Origin: Pseudomonadota bacterium
GTDB lineage: Bacteria > Pseudomonadota > Alphaproteobacteria > Sphingomonadales > Sphingomonadaceae
Direction of reading: 5' to 3'
DNA: 64,000 bases
NCBI GenBank assembly: GCA_023400405.1
Contig: JAEXFD010000064.1
Span: 62,001 to 126,000, forward strand
Below, piece by piece: positions 1 through 8,770 of this stretch. The position numbers and the translations under genes were made by a program. The notes beneath the pieces are model-generated. The model saw only the letters and a program-made list of their open reading frames with translations. It ran no database searches and was not told the DNA's origin. Within the stretch, counting starts at the first letter, position 1; each line of letters starts with the position of its first letter.

Positions 1-42
1 CCTTCGCCGGAGGCGCGAATGCAAGCCTCGTGCGTCGCGCGG

Positions 43-1098
43 TCAGCGTTTGACCAGTTCGACCCGCCGGTTCTTTGCCTTGCCCGCTTCGGTGCCGTTG
101 TCGGCGATCGGCTGGGTCTGGCCGTACCCCTTGGCGGTCAGTCGCTCGGCGGCGATTCCCTGGGCGAGCAGTGCGGCCAGCACGGCGTTGGCGCGGCCGC
201 CGGACAGGGTCTGGTTATGCGCGGGCGTGCCGCTATTGTCGGTATGGCCCTGCACTTCGAGCTTGAGGTCCGGGTTTGCCTTCAGCAGCTTGACGATCTC
301 GGCGACTACCGGCTGGGAGTCCGGCTTGATCGCCGTCGCATCGGTGTCGAAATTGATGTAGAGCGCGACATGGCCGTCGGCGTCGAGCGCCGCCTTCATC
401 TCCTCGGCGTCGAGCATCTTGGCCTTCATCTCCAGGCCTTTCTTCTCGACCACGGTCAGCCAGTAGGAATCGTCATTGTCCTGCCAGCGCTTCCAGACCT
501 CGACCCAGATTTCGCCGCCCGATGGGGTGCGGACCATATAGGTGCCGCCCTTCTCGCTCTCGAGATTGTAGAGCCCGCGGTGGCGCTGCTCGGCGAACTT
601 CAGCTTGGCGTCGGCGATCTGCTGGCCGGTGCCTTCCCATACGGTGACTCCGCCGAGATCATGGACCAGCTTCTCATAGGTCTTCTGTGCCTGGAAGATC
701 GAGGCGCCCTTGCCGATCGCCTTCACCGTATAGAGCCTGCCCTCGACCGGGATCAGCTTCTTGCCGTCGAAGAACTCGTAGCGATCATAGGCGACATCCT
801 TTTCAAGGTCGCGCGCAGCATCGCCGGGGTTGTTCTTGATCGAAAGCGGCTCATAGCCTTGCATCAGGCTGAAATAGGGCCAGGCGCCGTTCGGCGTGGA
901 GCCGATGGGAGCGCTAGCGGGGTCGAAGCCCTCGACCCACTGGGCTGCGGGCACGGATGCGTTCGACACGGCATTCGCCATTGCGGCAGCGTTCGCAGCG
1001 GGCTCGGCCTGAACCGCGTTTTCCGCTGTGGGCTGATGCGAGCAGTTCGCCAGCACCGCGGCCATTGCCGCCAGCCCAATCTTTGATCCGGTCCCCAT
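43..1098 (-). CDS. OmpA-domain envelope protein, probable lipoprotein
   Basis: A 351-residue envelope protein expected to anchor the outer membrane to peptidoglycan. The C-terminal OmpA-like domain (about residues 242-351) shows the expected NFDTDATAIKP, GHTDN, LSGGRANAV and NRRVEL segments, the last two typical of the diaminopimelate-binding fold. The central part (about 60-230) is not recognised. The N-terminus is hydrophobic and ends in VLANC with Cys19, a lipobox-like site with an unusual Asn at -1, so lipidation is likely but not certain. The ATG at 1098 is chosen over longer frames because a GGGAGG ribosome site lies just upstream and the signal peptide starts there. It is divergent from the lipoprotein at 1299, with about 200 bp shared between them. 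Confidence 0.88.
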   Translation of the reverse strand: MGTGSKIGLAAMAAVLANCSHQPTAENAVQAEPAANAAAMANAVSNASVPAAQWVEGFDPASAPIGSTPNGAWPYFSLMQGYEPLSIKNNPGDAARDLEKDVAYDRYEFFDGKKLIPVEGRLYTVKAIGKGASIFQAQKTYEKLVHDLGGVTVWEGTGQQIADAKLKFAEQRHRGLYNLESEKGGTYMVRTPSGGEIWVEVWKRWQDNDDSYWLTVVEKKGLEMKAKMLDAEEMKAALDADGHVALYINFDTDATAIKPDSQPVVAEIVKLLKANPDLKLEVQGHTDNSGTPAHNQTLSGGRANAVLAALLAQGIAAERLTAKGYGQTQPIADNGTEAGKAKNRRVELVKR

Positions 1099-1298
1099 CG
1101 CCGCCTCCCTCGCTGCTATCGAACGGCAAGACGGGCGGCGGCGGGGAAAGCGGACAATCCACCCATTTATTTGCGCGAATGTCCGCTTTGCGCATGACCC
1201 GCCGTCTTCCTCGACGATCGCCGCGCTGAGCGCGGCCGCAGCGGGGAGGGGAACCGGGCGGTCGCCCTCCCTCATGCATTTAGCAAGGGAGAAGGCAG

Positions 1299-1916
1299 AT
1301 GCGATCTTCGAAACTACTCTACGCGGGATTGGCGACGAGCCTGGCGCTGGCCGGCTGCGGCGGCTCGAACGGCGATCCGGATAACGGAAGCACTTCGGCC
1401 GCTGCCGGCACGGGCGGCACGGGAAATGCCAGCAAGCCGATCGACGCCTGCAGCCTAATCAGCGCCGAGGAAATGACCGCGATCACGACCGACAAGGTCA
1501 CTGCCGTGCAGCCGACCGATGCGGGCGCGTGCGACTATAAGAGCGAACCCAACGACGCTACCCAGATCAAGGCCGTGGCCAGTGGCGGCGCCAAGCAGAT
1601 GGAGACGGTGCGCAAGTCGATCACGCTGCTCGGCGGAATGGGCGCGGCGGTGGCTGACAAAGGCGGCGCCGGGTCCGACGTCAATGCGATGCTCAAGCCC
1701 GATGACTCGAAGGCCCCGGCGATCGGCGACGAGGTCGTCTGGGAAGCGAATGACACGCTGGCGGTGCGCAAGGGCGACGCCTTCGTCGAAGTGTCTCCGC
1801 CGATCATGCACGATCCGGCCAATCACCCCGGCTATCCACTGATCTCGAAGGCGGAGAAGCGCGCGATCGCCGAGAAGGTCGCGGTGAAGCTGCTCGCCAA
1901 GCTGGGTCAGCATTGA
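1299..1916 (+). CDS. Predicted lipoprotein of unknown function
   Basis: A 205-residue exported protein. The signal peptide ends in a classic lipobox LAGC with Cys20, followed by a flexible Gly/Ser/Asn-rich linker (about 21-45). The folded part begins with DACSLISAEEM and has a later GACDYKSE, a pattern seen in small Cys-containing lipoproteins of the DUF3558-like type; that family link is tentative. The mature part holds two Cys (in DACSL and GACDY) that could form a disulfide. A GGGAGAAGG ribosome site precedes the ATG. It stands alone, divergent from the OmpA-domain gene and about 190 bp ahead of the adhesin gene at 2106. Confidence 0.75.
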   Translation: MRSSKLLYAGLATSLALAGCGGSNGDPDNGSTSAAAGTGGTGNASKPIDACSLISAEEMTAITTDKVTAVQPTDAGACDYKSEPNDATQIKAVASGGAKQMETVRKSITLLGGMGAAVADKGGAGSDVNAMLKPDDSKAPAIGDEVVWEANDTLAVRKGDAFVEVSPPIMHDPANHPGYPLISKAEKRAIAEKVAVKLLAKLGQH

Positions 1917-2105
1917 GGTCACGCCGGAGCGGCAAGCTCGGCACGTCAGCAAAAAAGTGATCGGGGCATGTCCGCTATACGGCGGAGACCCCGTCTCTCG
2001 CTTTCGACAGTTGGGGAGGACTGCCGGCATCGGCCGAGCAGAGGACGAAATGGGCCGGACCCTCCCCTTCGCCGTCGCTCACGACTGTAGAGGGGAATGA
2101 ACATC

Positions 2106-4598
2106 ATGAAGACCATCCAAACCACGCGCAACATTGCCTTGCGGGGCCTGGCGACCGTGTCCATCGGCGCCATCGCGATGATGCTGGCGACCGGCGAGGC
2201 GCAGGCGCAGAATGTCCAGTGCCGCGACGCGGCGAACAATCCGGTAGGCTCGATCACGCCCGGCTCTACCGACACCACGGTCTGCGGAGATTCACTGGCC
2301 AACGGCACTTCCAACGTGGCGATTGGGTCTTCTCAGGTCGTTGGCGATTCGAACGTGGCGATCGGCGATACCGCGATCATCTACACGGCGACCTTAGGGC
2401 CGGTTACGAACGCGGTGGCGATCGGCTCGAACAGCGCGGCGACTGCCGATGGCGCGATCGCGCTGGGCTGGCAGGCGCAGGCGGGGGGCGCATCCTCGAT
2501 CGTGCTAGGGGAAAATGCCAGCGCGAGCCTGGCCGACAACATCATCCTCGGCCGCTCCGCCTTCGGCACCGGATATGGCGCGATCGCGATGGGCTATAAC
2601 GCCCATGCGGCCAACCAGTCGCTCGCGATCGGCTTTCTTTCGGCGGCGACCGGAAATGCCTCCTCGGCCTTCGGCCTCGCCTCCCAGGCGACAGGCGCCG
2701 GCAGCACCTCGCTGGGCACTTCGAGCACGGCCTCGGGTGATTCGTCGGTCGCGCTGGGCCTCGGCACACTGAGCAGCGGGGCAAACGCAATCGCGCTCGG
2801 GACGCTCACCGCCGCCAACGTGCGTACCCAGGCGCTTGGCAACGACACGGTGGCACTCGGCGCGGGCAGCATCTCGGCCGGGACGGGCTCGATCGCGATC
2901 GGGGCCAACGCCAGCACCAACAACGACGATTCGCTGGCACTTGGCTACAATGCGACGGCGACCAACTTCAATTCGACGGCAATTGGCGCAGGTGCTCAGT
3001 CGGCGCGGTCGGCAACGGCGCTCGGCCAGGGAGCCAATGCCGGCGCGATGGGTAGCGTGGCGCTCGGCCTGGGCGCGGCGGCGACGAACCAATTCGGCCT
3101 CGCCGTTGGCTTCACTTCGGCGGCAACCGGGGAACGAGCCGTCGCGCTCGGCCTCAACGCCACCGCCTCCGGCACCTTGTCGGTCGCGGTTGGTGGTCAG
3201 AGCGGTAGTGGCGCGTCCACCGTCGCGTCGGGTGAACGGAGCACGTCGCTTGGCGCGATTGCCCAGGCGGTGGGAACGGACAGCGTCGCCCTGGGCTATG
3301 GCAGCGCCGCGACGGCGACAAACGCCGTTGCGCTAGGTAACGGTTCGCTGGCCGATCGGGCCAACAGTGTTTCGGTCGGCACCGTCGGCAATGAGCGGCA
3401 AGTGACGAACGTCGCCGCCGGGACCTCCGCGACCGATGCCGTCAACCTGGCGCAGCTCGACGTCGTCCGCGCAACCGCCAACACCGCGCTCGCCAATGCC
3501 GCGACGGCTCAGAGCACGGCGCAGAACGCCTTGGCGGCGGCGACGGCCGGTGGCGCTACGGCGGACCAGGCCCTGCTCGCCGCGAATGCTGCGCAGGGAA
3601 CCGCGAACTCGGCGCTGGCGAATGCCGCGACTGCGCAGAGCACGGCCGACACCGCGCTCGCCAACGCAGCGACGGCGCAGGGAACCGCCAACACCGCGCT
3701 CACCAATGCAGGCGCTGCGCAGAATACGGCGAACACGGCGCTGGCGACGGCGAATGCCGCTGCCGCCAATGGCGCCTATTTCCGATCCAACATGACCGGC
3801 CCGGGGCCGCAGGCGACGGGTGCCAATTCGATCGCGGTGGGCAGCAATTCGGTCGCGGGCGGCGAGTCCTCGGTGGCGATCGGCAATGGCGCGCGGGCAG
3901 TAACCGGCCAGGCCGTCTCGATCGGCGCGGGCAATGTCGCGAGCGGCAATGGCGCGGTTGCGATCGGCGATCCCAACACCGCCACCGGCCAGGGCGCGGT
4001 CGCGATGGGTCGCAACAACAGTGCTACCGGACAAGGGGCCGTGGCACTCGGGAACCAGAGCGTCGCCAACGGTGCTTCGGCGATTGCGATGGGTGACGGG
4101 GCGAATGCCGGCGCGGCGGGAAGCATCGCGATCGGACAGGGCGCGACGGCCACGCGCGCCGGGCAAGTCGCGATGGGCTCTGCCACATCGACTTACACGA
4201 TGGCGGGTATCGCCTCTTCCGCCAGCCGTGCCGCCCAGCAGGGTGCGCTCAGCCTGGTGACCAGTGACGCCGCGGGCAATCTCGCGACGACGACGCTCGA
4301 TCTGAACGAGCTCGGCACGCTTGGTACGCGGATGACCAACGCCGAAAACCGCATCGATCTCAATGCGCGCCGGGCCAATGGCGGCATTGCAGCGGCGATG
4401 GCCCTCGCGGGCACGACGATCCCTTCCGACATGACCATTGCGGTGTCGTTCAATCTTGCCACCTACCGGGGTGAACAGGGCTTCTCGGGCGCTGCGATCG
4501 CGAAAGTCGATGATCACGTCTGGGTGAGTGGCGGCTTCGCCGGTTCAACCGTCAAGGGCTCCACCGGTGGCCGCGTCGGAATGACGTTCGGCTGGTAA
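2106..4598 (+). CDS. YadA-like trimeric autotransporter adhesin (first copy)
   Basis: An 830-residue type Vc adhesin predicted to be displayed on the surface. A signal peptide ends near AQAQ (about residue 35). Residues about 40-440 are a left-handed beta-roll head made of many 14-16 residue repeats of the form AIGxxxxAxGxxSxALG. Residues about 455-560 are an Ala-rich coiled-coil stalk with 14-residue repeats, then a second short head (about 570-700) and the C-terminal membrane anchor (about 755-830, containing SFNLATYRGEQGFSG and ending in Trp). The ATG at 2106 is preferred to the one at 2097 because the AGGGG site is only 1 nt from the earlier one and 10 nt from this one. A paralogue lies at 8771-10786. 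Confidence 0.93.
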   Translation: MKTIQTTRNIALRGLATVSIGAIAMMLATGEAQAQNVQCRDAANNPVGSITPGSTDTTVCGDSLANGTSNVAIGSSQVVGDSNVAIGDTAIIYTATLGPVTNAVAIGSNSAATADGAIALGWQAQAGGASSIVLGENASASLADNIILGRSAFGTGYGAIAMGYNAHAANQSLAIGFLSAATGNASSAFGLASQATGAGSTSLGTSSTASGDSSVALGLGTLSSGANAIALGTLTAANVRTQALGNDTVALGAGSISAGTGSIAIGANASTNNDDSLALGYNATATNFNSTAIGAGAQSARSATALGQGANAGAMGSVALGLGAAATNQFGLAVGFTSAATGERAVALGLNATASGTLSVAVGGQSGSGASTVASGERSTSLGAIAQAVGTDSVALGYGSAATATNAVALGNGSLADRANSVSVGTVGNERQVTNVAAGTSATDAVNLAQLDVVRATANTALANAATAQSTAQNALAAATAGGATADQALLAANAAQGTANSALANAATAQSTADTALANAATAQGTANTALTNAGAAQNTANTALATANAAAANGAYFRSNMTGPGPQATGANSIAVGSNSVAGGESSVAIGNGARAVTGQAVSIGAGNVASGNGAVAIGDPNTATGQGAVAMGRNNSATGQGAVALGNQSVANGASAIAMGDGANAGAAGSIAIGQGATATRAGQVAMGSATSTYTMAGIASSASRAAQQGALSLVTSDAAGNLATTTLDLNELGTLGTRMTNAENRIDLNARRANGGIAAAMALAGTTIPSDMTIAVSFNLATYRGEQGFSGAAIAKVDDHVWVSGGFAGSTVKGSTGGRVGMTFGW
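3600..3767 (+). repeat. Tandem 42-bp repeats coding two-heptad stalk units
   Basis: Four consecutive 42-bp units start at 3600, 3642, 3684 and 3726 and encode near-identical 14-residue peptides of the form TAxTALANAATAQx. An earlier related unit starts at 3474. Fourteen residues equal two heptads, so the repeats build the coiled-coil stalk of the adhesin without breaking its phase. The DNA similarity makes copy-number change by slippage plausible. Confidence 0.85.
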
Positions 4599-4608
4599 AT
4601 TGCCGACG

Positions 4609-4642
4609 ACCCGGTGGCTCGGCATCGCACGGGCCACCGGGT
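4609..4642 (+). terminator. Hairpin after the first adhesin gene
   Basis: A perfect 10-bp inverted repeat (ACCCGGTGGC at 4609-4618 and GCCACCGGGT at 4633-4642, 14-nt loop) begins 11 bases after the adhesin stop codon. Only a weak T-rich stretch follows (GCGTTTGGG), so it may be a poor intrinsic terminator or an mRNA end-protecting stem. Confidence 0.5.
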
Positions 4643-5151
4643 GCGTTTGGGCGGCAACGCTGTTGAGGCGCCGGCAGGCGTGCCCCCTTCCTTCTCGACG
4701 ATCGCGTCTCGTCGGCGCCATCACAGGCCAGAGATCCGAATAGGACTCGAGCGTCTTCGGGGATCGTCGGTCATCCTGAAAGGCAGCTTCCGTTTCAGGA
4801 TAGATTCAATAGGTGGGCACTCGGTTCACTCTCTCGCTTCCTAGCATTTGCGCCCTAGCTCCGCTCGCTAAACAGGCGATGGCCATCGGGTACTTCGGTG
4901 GAAGGCCTTTTGGCCGCCGAGATGGGCGGAGACCGGTCGGCGGCTTTGCCATCTTCGAGCGCGCTAAGCAGACAGTCTGCTCACGGCCTATGAGCCGCCG
5001 GACCGCTTTGAGAGCAATTTGCCTGTCGGGACGGGGCCCCAGACCGGTCAACCGTCAGAGTAACGCGGGTGCCCGAAGGCGGGCTTTGCTGGCCATCGAA
5101 ATCGCCGGTGGATGGCCCGTATTTCATCCCCAGCTCCAGCGAGCCAAGCTT
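4643..5151. other. Intergenic region with one short stem-loop
   Basis: About 500 bp between convergent genes with no convincing coding sequence on either strand; frames open here lack ribosome sites and recognisable protein features. The only structure I can point to is a perfect 9-bp inverted repeat, ATCCTGAAA at 4773-4781 and TTTCAGGAT at 4793-4801, with an 11-nt loop. It lacks a T-tract and its role is unknown. Confidence 0.5.
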
Positions 5152-7002
5152 TTAGCGGGGCGGTTGCGTCCGTTCTACTTCCCGCTCCAGGGCGGCGGTG
5201 AGCCGCTCTATCCGCCGGGTCATCGCAGCATACGCCGACGGGTCCGCGACATCGAAGCCCGCCTGTTTGAGAAGGGTCGGGCCGTCTTTGGAACCACCCG
5301 CCCGCATCAGGTCCTTCAGACGATCCGCGACTTGATGGTCGCCAGCGGCGATCCGCTCGGCAAACCAGGCGGCGGCGCTTGTCGCCAGGAGGTAGCGGTA
5401 GAAATACATGTCGTAATAGACGTAAGGCTCGGTCACCCAGCCCAGGCAGTCATGCTCGCCACGCTGGATCGTCGATGGCGAGAAGCGGTCCCGAGCGTCG
5501 CAGTAGAGTTTGCTGATGGCTTCGGGCGTCAAAGCGCGCCCCTTGTCTGCCGCATCGCGCACCGCCAGGTCGAACGCGGCTTGGGCCACCACGCCGATAT
5601 AGGGACTGCGCAGCGCATCTATCGCGGTGGTCAGCGCAGCTATACGCTCGGCGGGAGTCTTCGCCCGCGCGATCTCGGCGTCCGTGACCAGCATCTCGTG
5701 AACGAAGGTGATCAGGTCGTTGGTCGTGGTTTCGGGCGCCAGCGTCTCATATGGCCGGTTCGCCTCGCGGGCATAGTCCCAGTGCAGCCAATGCCCCCAT
5801 TCGTGGGCGAAGATCGCTAACCCGGGCGCGTCCTCGGAATAGCTGATCGAGATATAGGCTGGCACGCTCGCCACGCCGTAGAGAGTGAGGCCGCCAGGCG
5901 CTTTGGTTGGTCCTGGATGCCAGTCGATCCACTTCCCCGCAAACCCGCGTGCCAGGCGCTGCTGGTACTCTTGTCCCATTGGCGCCACCGCCGCGAGCGT
6001 CAGCGCCTTGGCATCGTCGATCGTGTAGTGCCGCGTGTCGGGAGCGATCGGCGCCGCCAGGTCGTAGGTCGCGAGCGCGGGGAGGTGGAGCGCACGGGCC
6101 TTGAGCGCGACATAGCGCGTCAGCGGCCCGCGCGCCGCGCGCTCCGCTTCCGCGCTCAAGGCGGAGAAGGCCGCCGCCGGCACCGGGTCGGACGCCGTCA
6201 CCATCTCGGTCTGGCTGGCCCAGCCGCGCTTCTTTGCCTCCCACGCCACTCCGGACAGGTAGCTCGACAGTAGGGCCGCTTGCGTGAGCTTGAAGCTGTC
6301 CTGCGTGGTCGTGAATGCGTCCCATGCGGCCTTGCGCGTTGCCCGGTCCGGATCGGTCAGCGACCGCCTCAGCGCGCCCGGTCCGAGCCGTCGCGGCTCG
6401 CCCTTGATGGTAATGGTGGGATAGGGCAGCTCGACGTTGAACAGCGTATCGCGCACGCTCGCTGGCTGGCGCAGCAGCGGCTGTACACTGGTAACCAGCT
6501 CTTCCTGGGCGGTCGGCAGCACGTGGCTGGCCCGGATCCGCAGAAGCGTCAGCGTTTTGGCGTAGGCAGCGAGTTTTTCGTTTCGCGCAAGTTCCGCCAG
6601 CCGCGCGTTGCCGAGCGCAACCAATTCCGGCTCGATATATGCGGCCGTTGTCTCGATATTGGTGGACAGGTCGGTCGCTGCCGCCAGGTCCGCACCGGCC
6701 GCCTCATCGCTTCCGTCGCGGCTTACGCGCAACATAGCCCACGCATAGTAGCGCGCAAACCGCATGCGGAGCGCGGATCTCGCCACCAGCGCGTCTCGGA
6801 TCGACTGGGCGTCGACGAGCTTGCCCTTCCACCGGGCAAGACCGGGCATTTCAGCCTCGATCTCCGCTCGGTCCTTGGCCGCGGCATCGGCGCTTGGGTA
6901 AAGTGCACTCAGGTCCCAGTCAGGCGGTGCTGCCTTCGGCGTCGCACTCTGGGTTTGACCGACCGAGGCAGCCGCCGCGAGCGCCAGGACCAACAGCCGC
7001 AT
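5152..7002 (-). CDS. M3-family zinc oligopeptidase (PepF-like), exported
   Basis: A 616-residue M3 metallopeptidase of the oligoendopeptidase F group, which cleaves short peptides. The zinc site is HEWGH at residues 400-404, with a candidate third ligand Glu424 in PETTT. Downstream segments such as YVYYDMYFYRYLLA match the helical substrate channel of the family. An N-terminal hydrophobic stretch (residues 1-20, MRLLVLALAAAA) looks like a signal peptide, so the enzyme probably acts in the periplasm, unlike cytoplasmic PepF. The length fits the family. An AAGGGGG ribosome site precedes the ATG. It appears monocistronic; about 670 bp upstream have no gene. Confidence 0.9.
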   Translation of the reverse strand: MRLLVLALAAAASVGQTQSATPKAAPPDWDLSALYPSADAAAKDRAEIEAEMPGLARWKGKLVDAQSIRDALVARSALRMRFARYYAWAMLRVSRDGSDEAAGADLAAATDLSTNIETTAAYIEPELVALGNARLAELARNEKLAAYAKTLTLLRIRASHVLPTAQEELVTSVQPLLRQPASVRDTLFNVELPYPTITIKGEPRRLGPGALRRSLTDPDRATRKAAWDAFTTTQDSFKLTQAALLSSYLSGVAWEAKKRGWASQTEMVTASDPVPAAAFSALSAEAERAARGPLTRYVALKARALHLPALATYDLAAPIAPDTRHYTIDDAKALTLAAVAPMGQEYQQRLARGFAGKWIDWHPGPTKAPGGLTLYGVASVPAYISISYSEDAPGLAIFAHEWGHWLHWDYAREANRPYETLAPETTTNDLITFVHEMLVTDAEIARAKTPAERIAALTTAIDALRSPYIGVVAQAAFDLAVRDAADKGRALTPEAISKLYCDARDRFSPSTIQRGEHDCLGWVTEPYVYYDMYFYRYLLATSAAAWFAERIAAGDHQVADRLKDLMRAGGSKDGPTLLKQAGFDVADPSAYAAMTRRIERLTAALEREVERTQPPR

Positions 7003-7670
7003 ACCACCCCCTTTGTATCGGTGCCGATCCCCCCGGCGCCACGCCTACTATTCTTTATCCGACCTTTCTCGACAAGGCGAAACAATCGTTTCGGCTACTG
7101 TCCTTGGCGCAGTTTCGTCGGGGTGATTCTGAACGATTTCGCCGTCGCTCGCGCAGCGCGACTGAGATCGCTCCTACCGCAATTTGCCGCGCTCGCCGCT
7201 CGCATCCGGTTCGGCCATGTGCGGCGCCTGATACGGACAGTCTGGTTCCGGCCCATACTCAGCCATCAATGCCCATCTACATGCCCATTTGCGACGCGGA
7301 TGGATCCGTACGTCCGCGGACCTTAAGGGCCGGCCAGCGCAATCTACCACGCCTTTAGACTAAACCTTAAACAAGGCCACGAACGAGAGCGGGCTTTCCC
7401 GGACAATATGCGCAAGGACTCCCGCTCCGCCATCACCTTTGCCAGGTTTTTGAAAATGCTATAAAAATGCCGGGTAAGACTGTTCGACCAACCTGACGCC
7501 GAACAAGCGGACAGCTATCGGCAAATCTCACAGGTCTGCGAAATGTCGGGTATCGGAGAAGCGCGCGCGGAGCGGACGTCGCGCTATGAGCCTGCATGGG
7601 TAATTTGGTCGCAAGCGAACGAGCCTAGGCAGGTGCCAATTCTCGGATACCCCGCTCGCAAACGCCGTTG
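7003..7670. other. Long intergenic region with two inverted repeats
   Basis: No supported gene. The peptidase promoter must lie in the left part. A perfect 6-bp dyad CGAAAC-N4-GTTTCG at 7078-7093 sits about 75 bp upstream of the peptidase start and could be an operator. Further right, 13-nt arms at 7548-7560 (GGGTATCGGAGAA) and 7641-7653 (complement with one mismatch) bracket about 106 bp; their meaning is unknown. Confidence 0.5.
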
Positions 7671-8171
7671 TCAGGCAATCCGCCCCTGATACAGGCGAAG
7701 GCCCGAGGTCCCGGCCGCCGGGCTTCCGTCGCGGATCGTCGCGGCCTGGGGGGTTAGGGCGACGCTGCGGGGAAACGCTTCCAGCACCTGCTTCGCGGTA
7801 CTGCGGTTGCCGACATTCATGCTCAGCAGTCGCGGGCCCGCGTTGTTGACCAGTAGCACGTAGACGAACCCGAAGCGTTCGCGAACCTCGACATGGCCGA
7901 TGTCCGAAAAGGCAAGGCGGCTCTCGGCGAACACCCGAAACCGGATCCCGTCGGGCGCAATCGCGAAGCGGGGGTTGATGTTGTTGTGCGACGTGCCCCC
8001 CATGATCCCCGCACGGCGCAGATAGAGGCCGCGGATCGGCACGATCATCGTGCCGTCCGCTGCCCTCTCGAACGGTGCCGAAGGGGCTTTACGGGTCGCG
8101 ACCCTGCGCAGGAGCAAGATCATGCCGATCGCCACGAACACCAACAGCGGCAGAACGGTGGCGAGCGCCAT
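7671..8171 (-). CDS. Small membrane-anchored protein of unknown function
   Basis: A 166-residue protein I do not recognise. It has one N-terminal membrane helix (about residues 3-22, ATVLPLLVFVAIGMILLL) followed by a basic stretch, which predicts the remainder on the cytoplasmic side. The rest is a compact beta-rich domain, with a segment FAIAPDGIRFRVF and later FSDIGHVEVRERFGFVYVLL, the kind of pattern seen in small PH-like or DUF-type domains; this is a guess. The ATG at 8171 is chosen because it follows the upstream stop as TGAgATG. It is the last gene of a three-gene operon led by the second adhesin, so a role in adhesin assembly or control is inferred from context only. Confidence 0.72.
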   Translation of the reverse strand: MALATVLPLLVFVAIGMILLLRRVATRKAPSAPFERAADGTMIVPIRGLYLRRAGIMGGTSHNNINPRFAIAPDGIRFRVFAESRLAFSDIGHVEVRERFGFVYVLLVNNAGPRLLSMNVGNRSTAKQVLEAFPRSVALTPQAATIRDGSPAAGTSGLRLYQGRIA

Positions 8172-8172
8172 C

Positions 8173-8769
8173 TCATTCACGATCGTAGACCTCAGGTTCC
8201 ACCAGCTGCATCCGCGCGAGCGCCCTGCGCACGGCGGGGCTGTCCGCAACGGGATCGAGCCGAAGCGAGGTGCGCATCAGGCCCATCGATGCCCGAATCG
8301 CAAAGATCAGGATCGCGCCCGGCGCAATCCTGATCTCGAGCGGCGCTGTCGCAGAGTCGCCGGGGGCTCCGGCGACATCCGCGAACAGGCGATGCGTTCC
8401 CGAAGGCAGGGCAATCATCGTGAAGCGCTTCGGCATCAGTTGCGTGACCACCTCGTCGTCGACCGCCACGTCGAAGCCGAGGGATGATGCGACCGTCGCC
8501 TTGTCGCGCATCACCACCACCCAACCTGCCCCCTCGCGGGGCGGAAAGCCGAGCAGCTCCGCCTTGCGCGCGTCGTTGGCCACCGGGAGCCGGCGATTGC
8601 CCGCCTTGGCGTTCAATCCCGCGAACAATCCGCTGCCGAGCACCATCGGCAGAACATACTTGGTGGCCCCCAGATCCAGTCCGGGGGTGCTGGCCTCGAG
8701 ATAGGCCAGGAGGAGGAACAGCCCGCCGCCCACGCCCACGGCGATCGCGAGGTTTCGAAGCTTCTTCAT
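8173..8769 (-). CDS. Membrane protein with C-terminal beta domain, adhesin operon
   Basis: A 198-residue protein. Two hydrophobic segments (about 6-26, LAIAVGVGGGLFLLLAYLE, and about 38-56) form a hairpin, followed by a soluble domain whose order (a Val-rich strand WVVVMRD, then ALPSGTHRLFADV and LEIRIAPGAILIFAI) resembles DUF2846/PEGA-like surface-presentation folds; this is tentative. The ATG at 8769 follows the adhesin stop with the same TGAgATG spacing seen at the next gene, indicating translational coupling. No catalytic motif is visible. It may be an accessory of the adhesin, as SadB-type partners are for other trimeric autotransporters, but the sequence itself does not show homology to those. 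Confidence 0.72.
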   Translation of the reverse strand: MKKLRNLAIAVGVGGGLFLLLAYLEASTPGLDLGATKYVLPMVLGSGLFAGLNAKAGNRRLPVANDARKAELLGFPPREGAGWVVVMRDKATVASSLGFDVAVDDEVVTQLMPKRFTMIALPSGTHRLFADVAGAPGDSATAPLEIRIAPGAILIFAIRASMGLMRTSLRLDPVADSPAVRRALARMQLVEPEVYDRE

Positions 8770-8770
8770 C

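Noticed and set aside
3474..3767. Tandem repeats as a possible CRISPR array
   Set aside because: The 42-bp units are contiguous, without spacers, and are in frame inside the adhesin gene.
4806..5051. A small minus-strand gene between the first adhesin and the peptidase
   Set aside because: About 80 codons with basic, low-information sequence and no ribosome site; base composition is like the surrounding noncoding DNA.
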